Source: Spirodela intermedia (lineage: Eukaryota; Streptophyta; Magnoliopsida; Alismatales; Araceae). From it: a DNA stretch of 64,000 nt. The notes under the pieces are model-generated. The model was not told the origin of the DNA. It saw only the letters and a list, made by a program, of their open reading frames with translations, and searched no databases. The stretch spans positions 1,059,001 to 1,123,000 of the forward strand of contig LR746281.1 of assembly GCA_902729315.2 (NCBI GenBank), given 5' to 3'. The position numbers were made by a program, and so were the translations under genes. Positions 34,601-47,017 of the stretch are shown one piece after another. The first letter of the stretch is position 1. The number at the start of each line of letters is the position of its first letter.

Positions 34601-35757
34601 ACAGGAAGACGCGCCTAGGAAAGATACTTGAACATCTTTCCCGTTAATGTCCAAGTGCTCTCATTTTCTGTTGTAAGTCTGATGCATCATTCGTCACTGT
34701 GGTGTTCGGAAAGGGACCACACGATTTCGGTGTGAAATCCTATGCATTTAGTATTTTAGAAATTGCTATTACTGCTCTTACAATTCGGTATCTCTTTCGG
34801 CCATCAAAGTGTTCCGTTGTAACTCTCATTTTATATTGCTGTAAATCCAGGATTTTATGCTGTCTGCAAATTTTCCTTTTGTTCACAAGGTACACAATAA
34901 GCGTCAGAAAGGTTAAAATGGTTGTGTATACGAACTTGGGAGAATTAGTTGTGTAAGGATGCGATCAATATTTAATATAGTCAGCTTAATTATCGACTGC
35001 ATAGGAGTATATCCCGAGTCTTACGTTTGCTTTAAGAATAGTAGACGGAGAAAGAGAAGACCTTCATTTTCTAAGACAGCAATTAAGATTCGATTATGAT
35101 TTGTACTGACTGAGGGTAATGAAGACCTCAACATTGGAAAGTATACTTTTATTGGGTAAATAGATAACCCAAGGCAGGGATCAGCATTAGACTAAATTAG
35201 TTTTTTCCCCCGTTCTTTATTGGAGCTTAAATTCAGTACTGTTGACATAAATCTGAGCCATCAGTCTTGTCTTCTTGTTCGTCTATACCTAATTAAAACA
35301 CACAAGCATCAGCCAGTAGAAGTATCATAGTGGGTCTCAAGAGTTGGACTATCTCAAAACAAGCCTTAGTATGGCATATTGCTTAAATAATGTACACTAT
35401 GTTAACACTAGGTCAACCAACACTTGTCTATAATCCACAGGTCTTGACTCTTCAGCATTTGGTGTTGACATTTACCCTTTATTACTTATGACATAGGCAG
35501 TTTCACAAAGTGAGTCCTAAGAAATACTTTATGCCCTTGAAAATTATTGAAATATCACGTTATGTTCCTACAACAACGAAAGCCAGCTTTTCCAAAAGTA
35601 TCATGGTATCTTCATGAAGATCAACCAGAAAAAAATAGTTTTACCTAACTAGCCAAGAGAGAAAAGCTTTCTTATAGGAAATTACGAAAGTCAACCTAAA
35701 CATTAACTTAGGGTGTTCCTAGGTGTCTAAGCTGCTGTAGAATTCTTGCCAACAATG
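34601..35757. other. 3' flank of the STIG1 gene within the duplicated arm
   Basis: No second gene is visible. Sequence is shared in inverted form with 47018-48140. The frame at 34699-34956 is probably 3' UTR or spacer without family resemblance. Confidence 0.5.
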
Positions 35758-35959
35758 AATGAATGACTTTGAGAGACATTAAGATTGAATAATTACATTT
35801 CTCAAGTTCTCCTCAAATTTATGCACCAAATAGGGAAAAGAATGATTTTCATTTTTAATGAGTGATATGAATCATGTGATAATAGATGATTCTTTCAAAT
35901 AATTGTGAACCAATATGTTAATTCAATTACATAATTTTTATAATTGCCACTTCAATTAA

Positions 35960-38900
35960 AGACGAATACTTGAAATTATTATTAAATAATATATTTTAAG
36001 CCTTAACTCATGTCTTACTTAAAGGCTTTTTTTATGTTAAATTGAGAAAATTGATTTTTAGTTGGTTAATGTGAATTTTTGGCTAATTAATTTATATATT
36101 TTTTATAATCATATTTTTGAGATAACTAGGCATGGGGTAAAGAGTGGCCATACAAGTGAAAAGACAATACTTAGTATACAAAAAGATATTAATTACTATA
36201 TATTTGTCTCAAAACAAAAAGAATAAGCAAATGTGAGACTAAACTTATGTCACTACTCATTGATAGGTTATTAATAATTGTAATACCTAAAGTACTCCTA
36301 TTTTATAAGAAGGTACTGATGTGACTTAGTTGTTCTATAGTAAATCACATAAATTTAAAATTTATAAAACTAAAAAATATGAATTTTTAGATATTTAGAA
36401 GTATTTATGAATAAATATATTAATTATAATTCAATAAAACTTCTAAAAAAAGTAGTAATTTTTCAGGTCAATCACATGAATGTAATATAATATTGAGTAA
36501 TTATTTAATTTTTTTTAAAGAATACTATTTTCTATAAATTTTATATTAGGAAATAAAAATAAAATATATTTAAAATTCACAAAAAAGGGAAATAAGGGTG
36601 CGAACGTTAAGATGACATTAGTGCCCAGCAAATACGAATCGAGCGGAAATAGAGTTCTATTTAATGATTCTTACGTAAGTGATTACAGACGATTTAACTA
36701 ATCAAATTGAGATCTGTAAAAGTAAAAAGAATTATAATTGAATGAAGTATATCTTGATAAATTTAAATCACATAAATTATTACTAAATAAAACAAAAAAT
36801 AAGATGAAAGTAGGAAAATAGGGTTTTGACATTGCGGCGACAATGTGTCGATGATACACTAAAATCTTGAATGTTCAGGAGGGTTGTCATGTAGTGTCTA
36901 CAATCTTGAAGACTCTCTTTAAACAAGGATGACGTGGGCAATCTTTAGATCTCCTTGTAAAGTTTAGAGATCAATGAAATGGGTTGTCAAATCATTTTCG
37001 GCAGTTGTCACCCGATGGAGTAAAAAAATAACGACTTTGCTGCTCTTTAGTGACTGTCACTTGATGGAGAGGAGTTAGATGGAGGTGAGGCACGTGTCGG
37101 GGAACTTCATCCTCAGGTCTGCATAGTAAGAGGAGGCTCTTAATTGCATCTGGTACACTTTTAGGAGGCGGTAACTTATCTCCCAGCAGATCGTCCTCTT
37201 TCTGATAATGGCTTGTTCGTCGATTAATCGAAGATACTTTACTCGATGGATTCACGATCCTTTTATCACGAATCGTTCAACATATTTAGTAATAATACTT
37301 CGCGAATTGTGTTGACGAGATTTTTGCCAATGATCTAGTGATTTTGGTGGCTTAATCCTTCACTAGTAATTTGTAAGAAAGTCACAATAATCAGATAAAA
37401 AAATATGAGTTTTAGATCTGGGAGGATTCAAACTTGTGCCGGTTGCCCACCTACATGAGAGAGATTAACATAACTAATCTAATGCCCTTATAAAATGACA
37501 TCATCATGATATATCTTTGTTATAAATAAGGAATATTTTAGGTATTACAATCATCAAACCTTTTCTGGGGAAGGTGTAATGCATGTTTAGTCCCACATCG
37601 CTTGTGCATCAAAGTTTTAGGTAAATATATAGTAATATTACATTTACAAGTAAGTCCCTTTCTCGCGGGTGTACAATCATTCCTTGCCCCACAATCAATT
37701 GGCCATTGGTGATGTGGAAGGAGAGTGGTGCACATGTGTCCCTGTCGATCTTAGCCACTCGAGCCCCTACTCACAGCTCCTCCTTAACTATGCTTCCAAC
37801 TCACTTGTGGGCTCGGCTGGCCGGTGGGTCCCCTTTTTTGCTATATTTTTATTTTATTTCTTTTTCTTCATTTATCTTAAGAGTAAGACTATAAAAATCA
37901 TATAAATTCGTATAAAATCACATAATTACCAAAAAAATTACGTTAATCAACTAAAAAACACTTTTCACACTTTAACACAAATATAAGTCTATTTATCATG
38001 ATTTAAGGCTAAAACTATATTATTTACTAATTATTAACTCATGATAATGAAGACTTATCACGTACCCTTATGATGTCCATTGACAAAGGTATTTGCATAT
38101 TTATTTAACTCTCTCTCAAACAATAGGTGATTGGCAAAGGTTGAAATCACATTAGTGTCAAAATTTTTATTTTTATCTCATTAAATCATGATTCTCTTAT
38201 AGAATGCCAGTCAATAATTAAGTCATCAAAATTACTCAATTAATAGTAGAAATGTAGTCTATGCAATGCACAAAGTATTGTTACCAACTATTAAATGATT
38301 GTAGACAAAAAAGATTTAAATCCATAAAAAAAATCATTTCTAATTGATTGATGAATGAGTTGTTATTAGAAAGAGGATGATATGTTAAGAGATGAGTCAC
38401 CACCTCTTAAGAGTATACTAGATATGATGAAGAGGCTCTTTTTTCTATGGGAACTTAAAGATGAAGTTTCTTAAGATGCACTTTACTTTCATTTAGTTTA
38501 TCTCCATCAGATGATAGATATCACAAAGTCAAAAGTCACTATTTTTATATTTTGTTGAGTGCCATAAGCTAGAGTTAATCCATTTTATTAACTTCTAGAC
38601 TTTTAAAGAGTATCTAGAGATTGCTCACATTGTCCATGTCCTAGAAAAACCCTTGAGGCCATTAATATCATATGATAATCCTCTCGAATGTAGAATTCCA
38701 TCAATTGTTGTCACAAACTCATAACTTCATCTTTCTTATTTTAAACTTAATTTTTACTTAATTTAGTGGGATTTTTTATGATTTAAATTTTTTAAAATCT
38801 TCTTCATTCAATTAAGATTCTTCTTATTTTTATAGATTTTAATTTAATCAATTAAGTCATTTATAATTATTTATGTAAGAATTTTCAAGTGAAAGTCTAC

Positions 38901-39228
38901 TTCTGCCTAAATTTAGTTGATCGAGCACTATATGTCATCTTGACGTCCACACTCAAAGTTTCTTTTTTTGTTAATTTTATATATTTTCTCATCATTTAGT
39001 TTTAAAATTATTAAATATTTTATTTTTAAAAAAAATTCTGAAATAGTATTAGATATTATCTTACATCTATGTGATCGATGTGGAAATGTTTCACTATTTT
39101 TGATCATTTAATCAAATTATAATTAATTCATTTTTTAAAAATATTTCTTAAACATTAAAAATTAGTCTTTTCTAATTATATAAATTTTAAATTTACATGA
39201 TATATTATATAACAATTAGGTCACGTCA
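35960..39228 (+). mobile_element. LTR family 1, copy F, split by nested copy E
   Basis: Copy F occupies about 35960-36316 (worn start, then TTTAAGCCTTAACTCATG) and 38061-39228 (ending AATTAGGTCACGTCA). Copy E of the same family, inverted, lies between. Both halves follow copies A, C and I in the same order, so they are one LTR interrupted later. Confidence 0.7.
36317..38060 (-). mobile_element. LTR family 1, copy E (solo LTR nested in copy F)
   Basis: 1744 bp, full length, starting TGATGTGACTTAGTTG and ending GAAGACTTATCA. Flanks GGTAC and CGTAC agree in four of five bases. It is the best-preserved full copy in the window. Confidence 0.8.
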
Positions 39229-40606
39229 TTATCTTTTTTTTATCAACTTGCTAACTTTTGATTAAAGGTTCTTTAAAGTTCAGACAAGTTGAGGACAAGC
39301 TTTCAATACTTTATTAGTTCTTCTTACATTAATGCCTTTGTGTAGATTGACTTGTCAACATAATCCTCATCTTTTTGTCTGAATTTCTTATGTGAAAAAC
39401 CTAATACAAAGTTAGAGATCGTAAAGAGGGAAATGATAATCATTCTTTGTTAATTACCCATTGAAACATAGTAGCATTTATAGCCAGCTCTTGTATGAAA
39501 ATCTGCCACTCTTTTCCAATGGTTATTTCCTCTAAAATAGTGATTAATTCGAACCATTGAGAAACTAATATAATGTCCCTTTAGTTACATCTGATATCCT
39601 CATGTAAAACCAATATTTGGTTCCTTTGTTATTTAATGTTCATATTTGAATTATATTTATTTTAATCCATTAAGAATCCAATAGGAATAGAGCATACTAA
39701 TGACAATGTACTTCACTAAAACCATGAAAATTAGTCAAAACTAATCCAAATCTTCCCAAACAAAGTGTAATGTCTACAAACATATCTTGATTGATCAAAA
39801 TGTATGAGCTATGTACATTAATAGTGTTGATAAAAAATCCAACTTTTAATATTTATTTCAAATATTTCACAAAAACTTATTTGACAAAAATGTATAGTCC
39901 AAATATAGTTTGTTAATTTGAAGTCAAAACCTTTCACAAGGAAAGTAAAATCATGGGTTCATAAACAATTTAGTAAATTTCATACTCATATTTTATTTCA
40001 GAATACCTCATTGATTTCAAGGTCTATATCATCATTTTCCTTCGTATTGTAGTTTTTGTAGATATTAGCAATTTTCATAGCAATATACAAAATAATCTCT
40101 CTATGTTATCACCAATTAGTTTAATTAACATCATGAAACATGAATATATTTCATAATTTCTTATCTAAACTTTTACTTATGTTATTTTGAAATCTACTCA
40201 AACATGAAATGTTCATTGTCTTATCATGTAGACTCTAAAAGAGAGATAATTCGACTTTTTAATTGATCTTTAACCCAATCTCTCATCATCAAAATAACAT
40301 GTATTTTAATGCTGCAACATCCTCAAAAAAAAGCACAATGAACAATGAAGAAATCAAGATCAAGGACAAAGAATTAAAGAGACATTTAGGAACCATAGGT
40401 ATTCTAGTTAATAATCCTAACCTTGATTAAATAAATCAAGTCACCATGAAGGTTGGAGTTAAATAACGTAATAAATGTTATAAATATTGTTGATTTTTTT
40501 CAAACCATAGTCATCAACTAGAGTAGAGTGATTTCTCTTTCAACTATTGCTGCCTACAAATGTGAATTTAGAAGAATTAAGGTGGATTCTACTCTTACTT
40601 GGCCCC
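39229..40606. other. AT-rich repeat-derived spacer
   Basis: Holds no gene. Its end (about 40330-40606) resembles 56990-57240, sharing TGGAGTTAAATAA/CGAC, TTTCAAACCATA and GGTGGATTCT-type strings, so both belong to another dispersed repeat. Confidence 0.5.
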
Positions 40607-43600
40607 TAATGTGACCTAATCATTGTATAATAGATCATGAAAATTTAAAATTTATAAAACTAGAAACTACTAATTTTTGATTTTTAGAAATATTTTAAAA
40701 AAATAAGTTAATTACAATTTGAAAAATATTCTAAAAATAACAAGAAATTTTCATGTAGATCACACAGATGTGAGTTCATATCAAGTAATATTTTAGAATT
40801 TTTGAAAATAATATAATTTTAATAATTTTGAGACATAATGATAAATACAAAATATATTTAAAAATTTACAAAAAAGAGAAATAAGAGTGCAGACATCAAG
40901 ATGACATCAATGCCCTAATGAATGCAAATAAGGTGGAGATAGAGTTCTGCCAAATTATTCTTATGTAAGTGATTATAAATGATTTAATTACTCAAATTAA
41001 TATCTATAATAGTTAGAAGAAGCTTAACTGAGTTTTGAAACTTTAAATCATATGAAATATTACTAAATTATGTAAAAATTAAGTTTGAAGTTGGAAATAT
41101 AGAATTTGAGTTATGAGTGTTCAGGTAGATTATTGAACAATGTTTATAATATCAAAGACTCGACATGGACATGGATGATTTAGGTATTCACTTAATCTCC
41201 TTTTGAAGTTCAGAAAATAATGATGAAAGTAATTTAAAAATAATAAAATAAAGTTTCAGATGTGTTAGAATCTTGAGCATTTGATAAGACTATTAAATAA
41301 TGCCTATGGTCTCAAAGATTCTCGTTGGACATAGATGATGTGGGTAGTCTCCGGTAAAATAAAAAATAATGATTTTACAGATCTCTAACATCTGTCACCT
41401 AGTAGAGATAAGTTGGATGGAGGTGAGACATATTTCAAAGAACATCTTTAGGTCTACATAGCAAGAGGAGGCCATTCATCATATTTGGTATGCTCTTAAA
41501 AGGTGAGGACTTATTTCTTTGCAGATCATTTTCTTCCTATTAATGATTTGTTTGTCAATTAATCAAAGATTATTTTCTTGATAGATTTGTGATCTTTTTT
41601 ATCTAGAAATTTTCAATAATTTTAATAATGATGTTTCATGAATCACATTGACAAGATTTTCATCCATAACTGAGCAATTTTAACAACTTAATTATTTACT
41701 AGTAATTAGTAAGAAAATCATGATTTAATCAAATAAAAATAAAAGTTTTGGCTCCAGTAAGATTTGAACTCTTGTTGCTCACTCACCTACTTGAGAGATA
41801 GTAAAATAAATACTCAAATACTCTTATAAAGTGATCCCATAAAAGTATCTTCATCTCATAAATAAGGGTTTTAAGTATTATTAATAAACTTCATTTGTCT
41901 ATGACCAATCCTTGTCCCACACACGACTGACATCTAATGACATGGAAGGAGAGTGATGCACACATGTCCCCTACCAAGTCCAACATTTGCCACTCAAGCC
42001 CTTTGCTGGTGGCTCCACTCAAATGTGGTTCCGACCTGCTTGTGGGGCTAACTAGTTGACGGCTCCACACCATTTTTTATTTTATTTTATTTCTATTTAT
42101 TTATCTCAAAAATATGATTGTAAAAATTATATAAAATCACATAATTAGATAAAAAATTACACTAATCAACTAAAATTGCTTTTCATAATTTAACATAAAT
42201 ATAAATCTTTTTATCATGAGTTAAGTCTTAAAATATATTATTAATTAATTACTAACTCATAATAATCAAGACATTACATCCCCAAACTTAAATCATTGCT
42301 AGTCCCTTACTAATGAAATTACAAAAGTTATTTAAAATTCACAAATTTGAAGCATCATATTTCAATGCATGAAGTACAATTAGAAGTGATGTATCTTTAG
42401 ACATTTTAGAGTCTTATATAAAGTATTTAAGAATAATGTCAAGCACTTAAATATTCAAGTACTCTTTGAAAGAATAATCTACACTTTATTTATTCTATTC
42501 ATATCTTTATCACTTCTATACTCATAGATATAATTCACAAGATGTTCTACTTATCAATATTCATTCAAGAATAATATTGATTCTACATTTTATCATTTCG
42601 ATGACTTTATTTTGCAGCAAGTATTTTTCTATAGACAATTTTTGACAATAAGAATGAGGTCTCACACCCTTTATATGTACTCTTTTTCATATATGCAATA
42701 TGATCTATGAAATTTGTGAATTAGATAGTTCTGACAGTTTTATTTTCTATTTTTAGTTATGTTTTCAGCAACTATAAACTTTTCAAAAATAAAGCAAAAT
42801 TATCCTCTTTAGAGTTGTAATTTCGAATTTCAGCAATATATTTCTAGGGAACTGAAATGTGAGAAAAGGGTCTTTAAATTTTAAAATTTTGGATTATTTT
42901 TTTCTAATGTTTGACAAGCTGTAAACTATTTTTTCAGTTTCTAATAGAAAACAAGCAAATGGATGCTATAATTTTTCTAAACTTTTTTCTTGTTACTTTT
43001 ATAGGTCAATATGAAAGTTAACATAAACACATGTTTTTAATTATTCTACGACATAAATTAAGACTTAATACTTCACCCTTAACTTATAAATGGCATTTGT
43101 CCTAAATGATTGAAAAATTAGAACAAATTATGTAGAAAATATAATTTTTAAGTGAAGGATGCATATATGCAAAGTTAAGCACTAATTTTTTTTATAAATG
43201 ATGAAGTTTAGAAAGACATCACCTCAACCTTGTTTTTATTTTGTACTTCATCTTACCCTCCTCCTTTTGCACTTTTTTTGAAAAAAATAAATGTTTTGAA
43301 ATTCTAAAAAAAAACATAACATAAAAAGACAAAACATAATTAATGAAATAAAAACCATGGGTTGCCTCTCATGTAGTGCTGAATTTAAACTCTTCAGCTA
43401 GACAACTCTTAGATCATATAAGATGATTTGTTGCCATCAAAATATATTGGCATCCCCCAAGGTAATGTTTCATGATATTTTTTTTCAGATTTAGAATAAA
43501 TTCATTTACTTCATATATATATATCTTGAGATACTTTTAGCCAAAAGAAAAATGAAAGATAATAGAAAAAAATCAAAATAATATTTTTAATTTGAAACAA

Positions 43601-46093
43601 AACCTCTCCTCAATGTTATCTAGTTTTGTAAGCCTCTCATTCATTAGTAAATACTTTCTATTGATGCACCATAAAATGTGATATGACCAATCTAACTATT
43701 TTTCATCTAAAATGATATCTCTAATTTTTCACTAACACATTTCTTAATGCATTCTTTTATATGCATAATCCTTCCATGTTCTATTTATCTTCTCTACATA
43801 TTTGTTCAATTTGTGAGGAGTGAAATATTTCAAAAACTTAGACCTAATTCTAATGAATTGTGGGTTTTGAAGGATGGAACAATTGTCTATTTTAATCTTA
43901 GATCTAATGAATTCATTAAAAAAAAAAATCTCCTCTGAAATTATCTCTATATTCATATTCATTATTTTCGTTTCTCTCCATTAATTGAATCAACTCTTTT
44001 TCTAGATTTTCTTTTCTCAACTCATCAAATCTTTTATCTTCCTAAAAACTATCTCCTAATTTCTTTCTATTATATGCATCATCATCATCGTTATGAACAT
44101 CTCTTAGTGAAATATGTTGATTAAACTTGTTAATTTGGCCTCCTACATCTTTGAAATCAATTAATTTCTCCTCACTTAAAATCTATTTTTCTTCATTTCT
44201 GCCCTTACTTTCTTCTACTAAAATTTGGATAATTGATCCACAATTTGGTATTGTTTCTTCATCTAAGGTTCTTCCTCCTCATCATCCCCAGTATATTCAT
44301 TCATCAATAGTGAGTGACAAATAATTGTCTACTACTTTATCTTCAGCCTTAATATTTTCATTTCCTTCTTCTAATGATGGGAGATAATGATTAGGTAAAA
44401 TCTTCCCACTCAATATACTTATTATTCTAACAAATTAATTTCACAGATTTTTTTTCTAAATTTTCCACCTAGACTTTCCTTGTTGAAATTTTACTATTAG
44501 GTAGTTTCTCAGATTTTCTATGTGCTAAATAGGTATTTGTCCCTCTTTTCTCTTATTTTCAAAAACCTTTATAAATTATTTTTACTACAACATCATTTAG
44601 TTTATTTTTTGCTGCATCATTTGGCTCATATTCATAAAAATTAGTTTGGATTTGAGAGGGTTGATTTTCTTGAATTTTTTTTTGTTTCTTAGACAAAATT
44701 CAAAATTTTAATTGGGACTAAGTGCTGAATTTGAATATTATTTGGGCCTCTTCACAAAAATTATTTCTCCAATTATGATTATAAGAATTAGATAAAAATC
44801 ATGAGCTACTACTTGCTCTTGCCTAGTCTTAAATGATTAATCTAATATAGGACATTGAAATTTTGAATGATCATTTTCAACACACATTGCATAGCTACTA
44901 TTGAATTAAATTGAGTGTTAAAAGCTTTCTAATATTGTCAATAAGTAAATCAAGTTTTTTTAATCCTTGATTGATTTGATTTACCTCTTTTCTTAAGTTG
45001 GAATCATCTTGATGATTCAATTCATACATTCCTCTTTTCTTATCCTTGTCATATAACCCAAAAGAGACTTGACATCTAGAATTTTCACTTAAATTCTTAT
45101 GATGGTTATTAATTTAATCAGGAATTTTCTCCATAAAAGCTCCTCTAGATATAAAATCAACTATATTTTTATGTTGGTCTAATAATCCACCATAAATAGT
45201 TCTATTGAGGTGTTACTTATGTATCCCATGATGATGACACTTTTTAAATAAATCTTTAATTTTTTTTAGTCTCATGTAAAGTTTTTCCTAGCCTTTGAGC
45301 AAAACTCCATATATAATTTCTCATGTTTTGAGTTTTTTCTAAGGGCTAAAATTTTTGAAGGAAGACTTATTCTATCTTTCTAATTAGTTAATTCTCTATC
45401 TAATGTCGAGAGGCAATAACTAGCCTAATCCCTAAGCGTATGAGGAAATAATTTCATCTTAATAATTTTCATTGTAACTTGAGGGAGATTAACTAAATCA
45501 TAGACTATATAAAAATATTCTAAATGCTTATGAGATTTCTCCAAAGATAATCCATGAAAATTAAGGAGTATTTGAAAAATTCTTGAATTAATTTTTAATT
45601 TAACTATTGGTGCTAATATTAGACTCTAATAACTTTTCATGGCCATAGGTTATTTTCAGTTTGACTTGTACTACCTTTAGGATCCATCAAAATTATTTTT
45701 TCTTTCAAATTTTTGGTTTTGAATGAAATAGTAGAAGGATTTATAGCCTTAGATGTAATCTAAGGATCTTCTATCATGCATAAAAATCTATAAATTTGAG
45801 AAAAAAGTTAATAACTATTATCCTCCTTTAGTTTGCTTGAGTCTTTGTCTTTTTACTCTTCATTCTTTTTTATTGATTTTCTGTAAAAATAAAATAGAAA
45901 AAATAATTCTTTTTTTTGTAATCTAAAAAAATAGAAAAATATCAGATATTATGTAATACATCCCTAGCACTGCACGAAAATTTTATGTGATGTCATTGTT
46001 GTATAATAAATCACATATTTAAAGTTTATTAAACTAGAAAATATTAATTTTTAAATTTTAAGAAATATTTCAGAACAAATAAATGAATTAGAA
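40607..46093 (-). mobile_element. Gag-only Ty3-gypsy element of LTR family 1 (copies G and H as its LTRs)
   Basis: Copy G (40607-42278) is a full LTR and copy H (45988-46093) is the end of a second LTR in the same orientation. Read on the minus strand, the internal region (42279-45987) starts next to H with CGTGCAGTGCTAGGGAT, similar to the tRNA-Asp primer site used by Athila/Tat lineages. It ends next to G with a purine tract, TTTAAGTTTGGGGA. Between them is a degraded gag and no RT or integrase text. This supports a non-autonomous element of Athila/Tat type and fixes the orientation of family 1. Confidence 0.6.
44840..45620 (-). pseudogene. Retrotransposon gag remnant (Athila/Tat-like)
   Basis: Frame fragments on the minus strand read HKHLEYFYIVYDLVNL, IKMKLFPHTLRD and a FCSKARKNF string, the order of the Retrotrans_gag domain (usual LRLFPFSLKDKA...FAQ..GESL). 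A YAMCVENDHSKFQCP string near 44850-44900 resembles a worn zinc knuckle. Many stops. Confidence 0.6.
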
Positions 46094-46660
46094 TGGGACT
46101 AGATAGGTACGTTTTTAACTGGTAGGACGAACCGGTGCGGACCGGTTGCTTCGGGTCGGTTCAGACTGGCGAACCAAGTGATTTTATGCGACTGAGCAAG
46201 CTGGGCCCGGCAGAAATGGGCCAATCGGGCCGGGATGGTCTGGACCCATAAGTCGGAGGGGTTGAGCCCTAACCAACAAGAGGAGAGAGTGAATCGGGCG
46301 TTGGCGGAAGAAAATGGTGGCATGGTGCGGAGGCGGAACACGCGACGGGTGGAGGCAGGGCTGGAGGCGGCAGCAGCGGCAGACAGCAACGAGGTCGACA
46401 GTGGAGGTGACAACAGGACAGGCGATGGCAGTGGCAGACGGCAATGGTGGTTGACGGCGGTGGCCGGGGGCGACAAAGACGGCGAGAGATGGGCTGTGGC
46501 TATGGCTAAGGTGGTGACGGTGAGGGTAAAGCTAGCGGCGATGAGAGGGAAGGTTGGAGAGGTAGAAGAAGGGGGGGAGGGGAGGAGAAGAAGCTCCAGA
46601 CTGGGAGCGGCGGGATACTCCGACCAACCCAAGCCGGGGCGACAGGATCCAAACGTCAGG
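46094..46660. other. GC-rich insertion, open on both strands
   Basis: An abrupt GC-rich island inside AT-rich LTR debris. It opens with GGTNCGGACCGGTT-type repeats. Long frames exist on both strands (46235-46663 plus, 46632-46099 minus), rich in Gly/Arg or Pro/Ser/Ala as expected from composition alone. It is probably part of an unidentified GC-rich transposable element that truncated LTR copy H. Confidence 0.4.
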
Positions 46661-47017
46661 TAAGCAAGTTATGGTTCAACTTCAATATGCAATGGTAAAA
46701 GATGAACTTACCCGTTTTAGGGCGTTTGCGGCGGCGACGTGAGGGGCAGACGGTTGAGTCCTCCGCGAGATCCACGTCCTTCCATGTTGTGCATCTCCAG
46801 CTCTCTTTCTTGACCGGCCCCACGTTCTTCAAATGATGGTGAGCTGGATCGTGCTGCATCATAGGGCATGTGCAACTATGCTTGACGGTAATCTTCTTAC
46901 GGAAATCATAAGCAGTCATCAACCAGCGCTTTAGCTGTGATGTTCTAGCCGCTTTTAACAGGACCGTTTAAAGACAAGTGCAGAGAATATTGTTGGGTTT
47001 CAGTAACTAGCAGAGAA
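46661..47017 (-). other. Possible captured exon-like fragment
   Basis: A minus-strand frame (46916-46656) contains a Cys/His-rich segment (CTCPMMQHDPAHHH) and a basic run (SRRRRKRPKTGK). A donor-like GTAAG lies on the other strand at the island junction. I do not recognise a family; it may be a captured gene fragment or chance. Confidence 0.25.

Larger units (their letters stand above)
32959..35757 (+). repeat. Left arm of a ~2.7 kb inverted duplication (functional STIG1 arm)
   Basis: This segment reappears, inverted, at about 47018-49700. Shared anchors include ACAATTGTTTATCCTTC at 33229 with its complement at 49445, the ACCGGCCAAATGGGA block at 33345 with its complement near 49308, the STIG1 gene itself, and CTTAGACACCTA near 47040 versus TAGGTGTCTAAG near 35728. 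Indels and substitutions are frequent, so the duplication is not very recent. Confidence 0.8.

Noticed and set aside
34220-34654. 144-codon frame antisense to STIG1
   Set aside because: Antisense shadow of a GC-rich cysteine-coding gene; a similar shadow exists over the pseudogene at 48114-48479.
46099-46663. Overlapping 140-177 codon frames on both strands as genes
   Set aside because: The frames follow GC composition, are low-complexity and mirror each other; no conserved motif.
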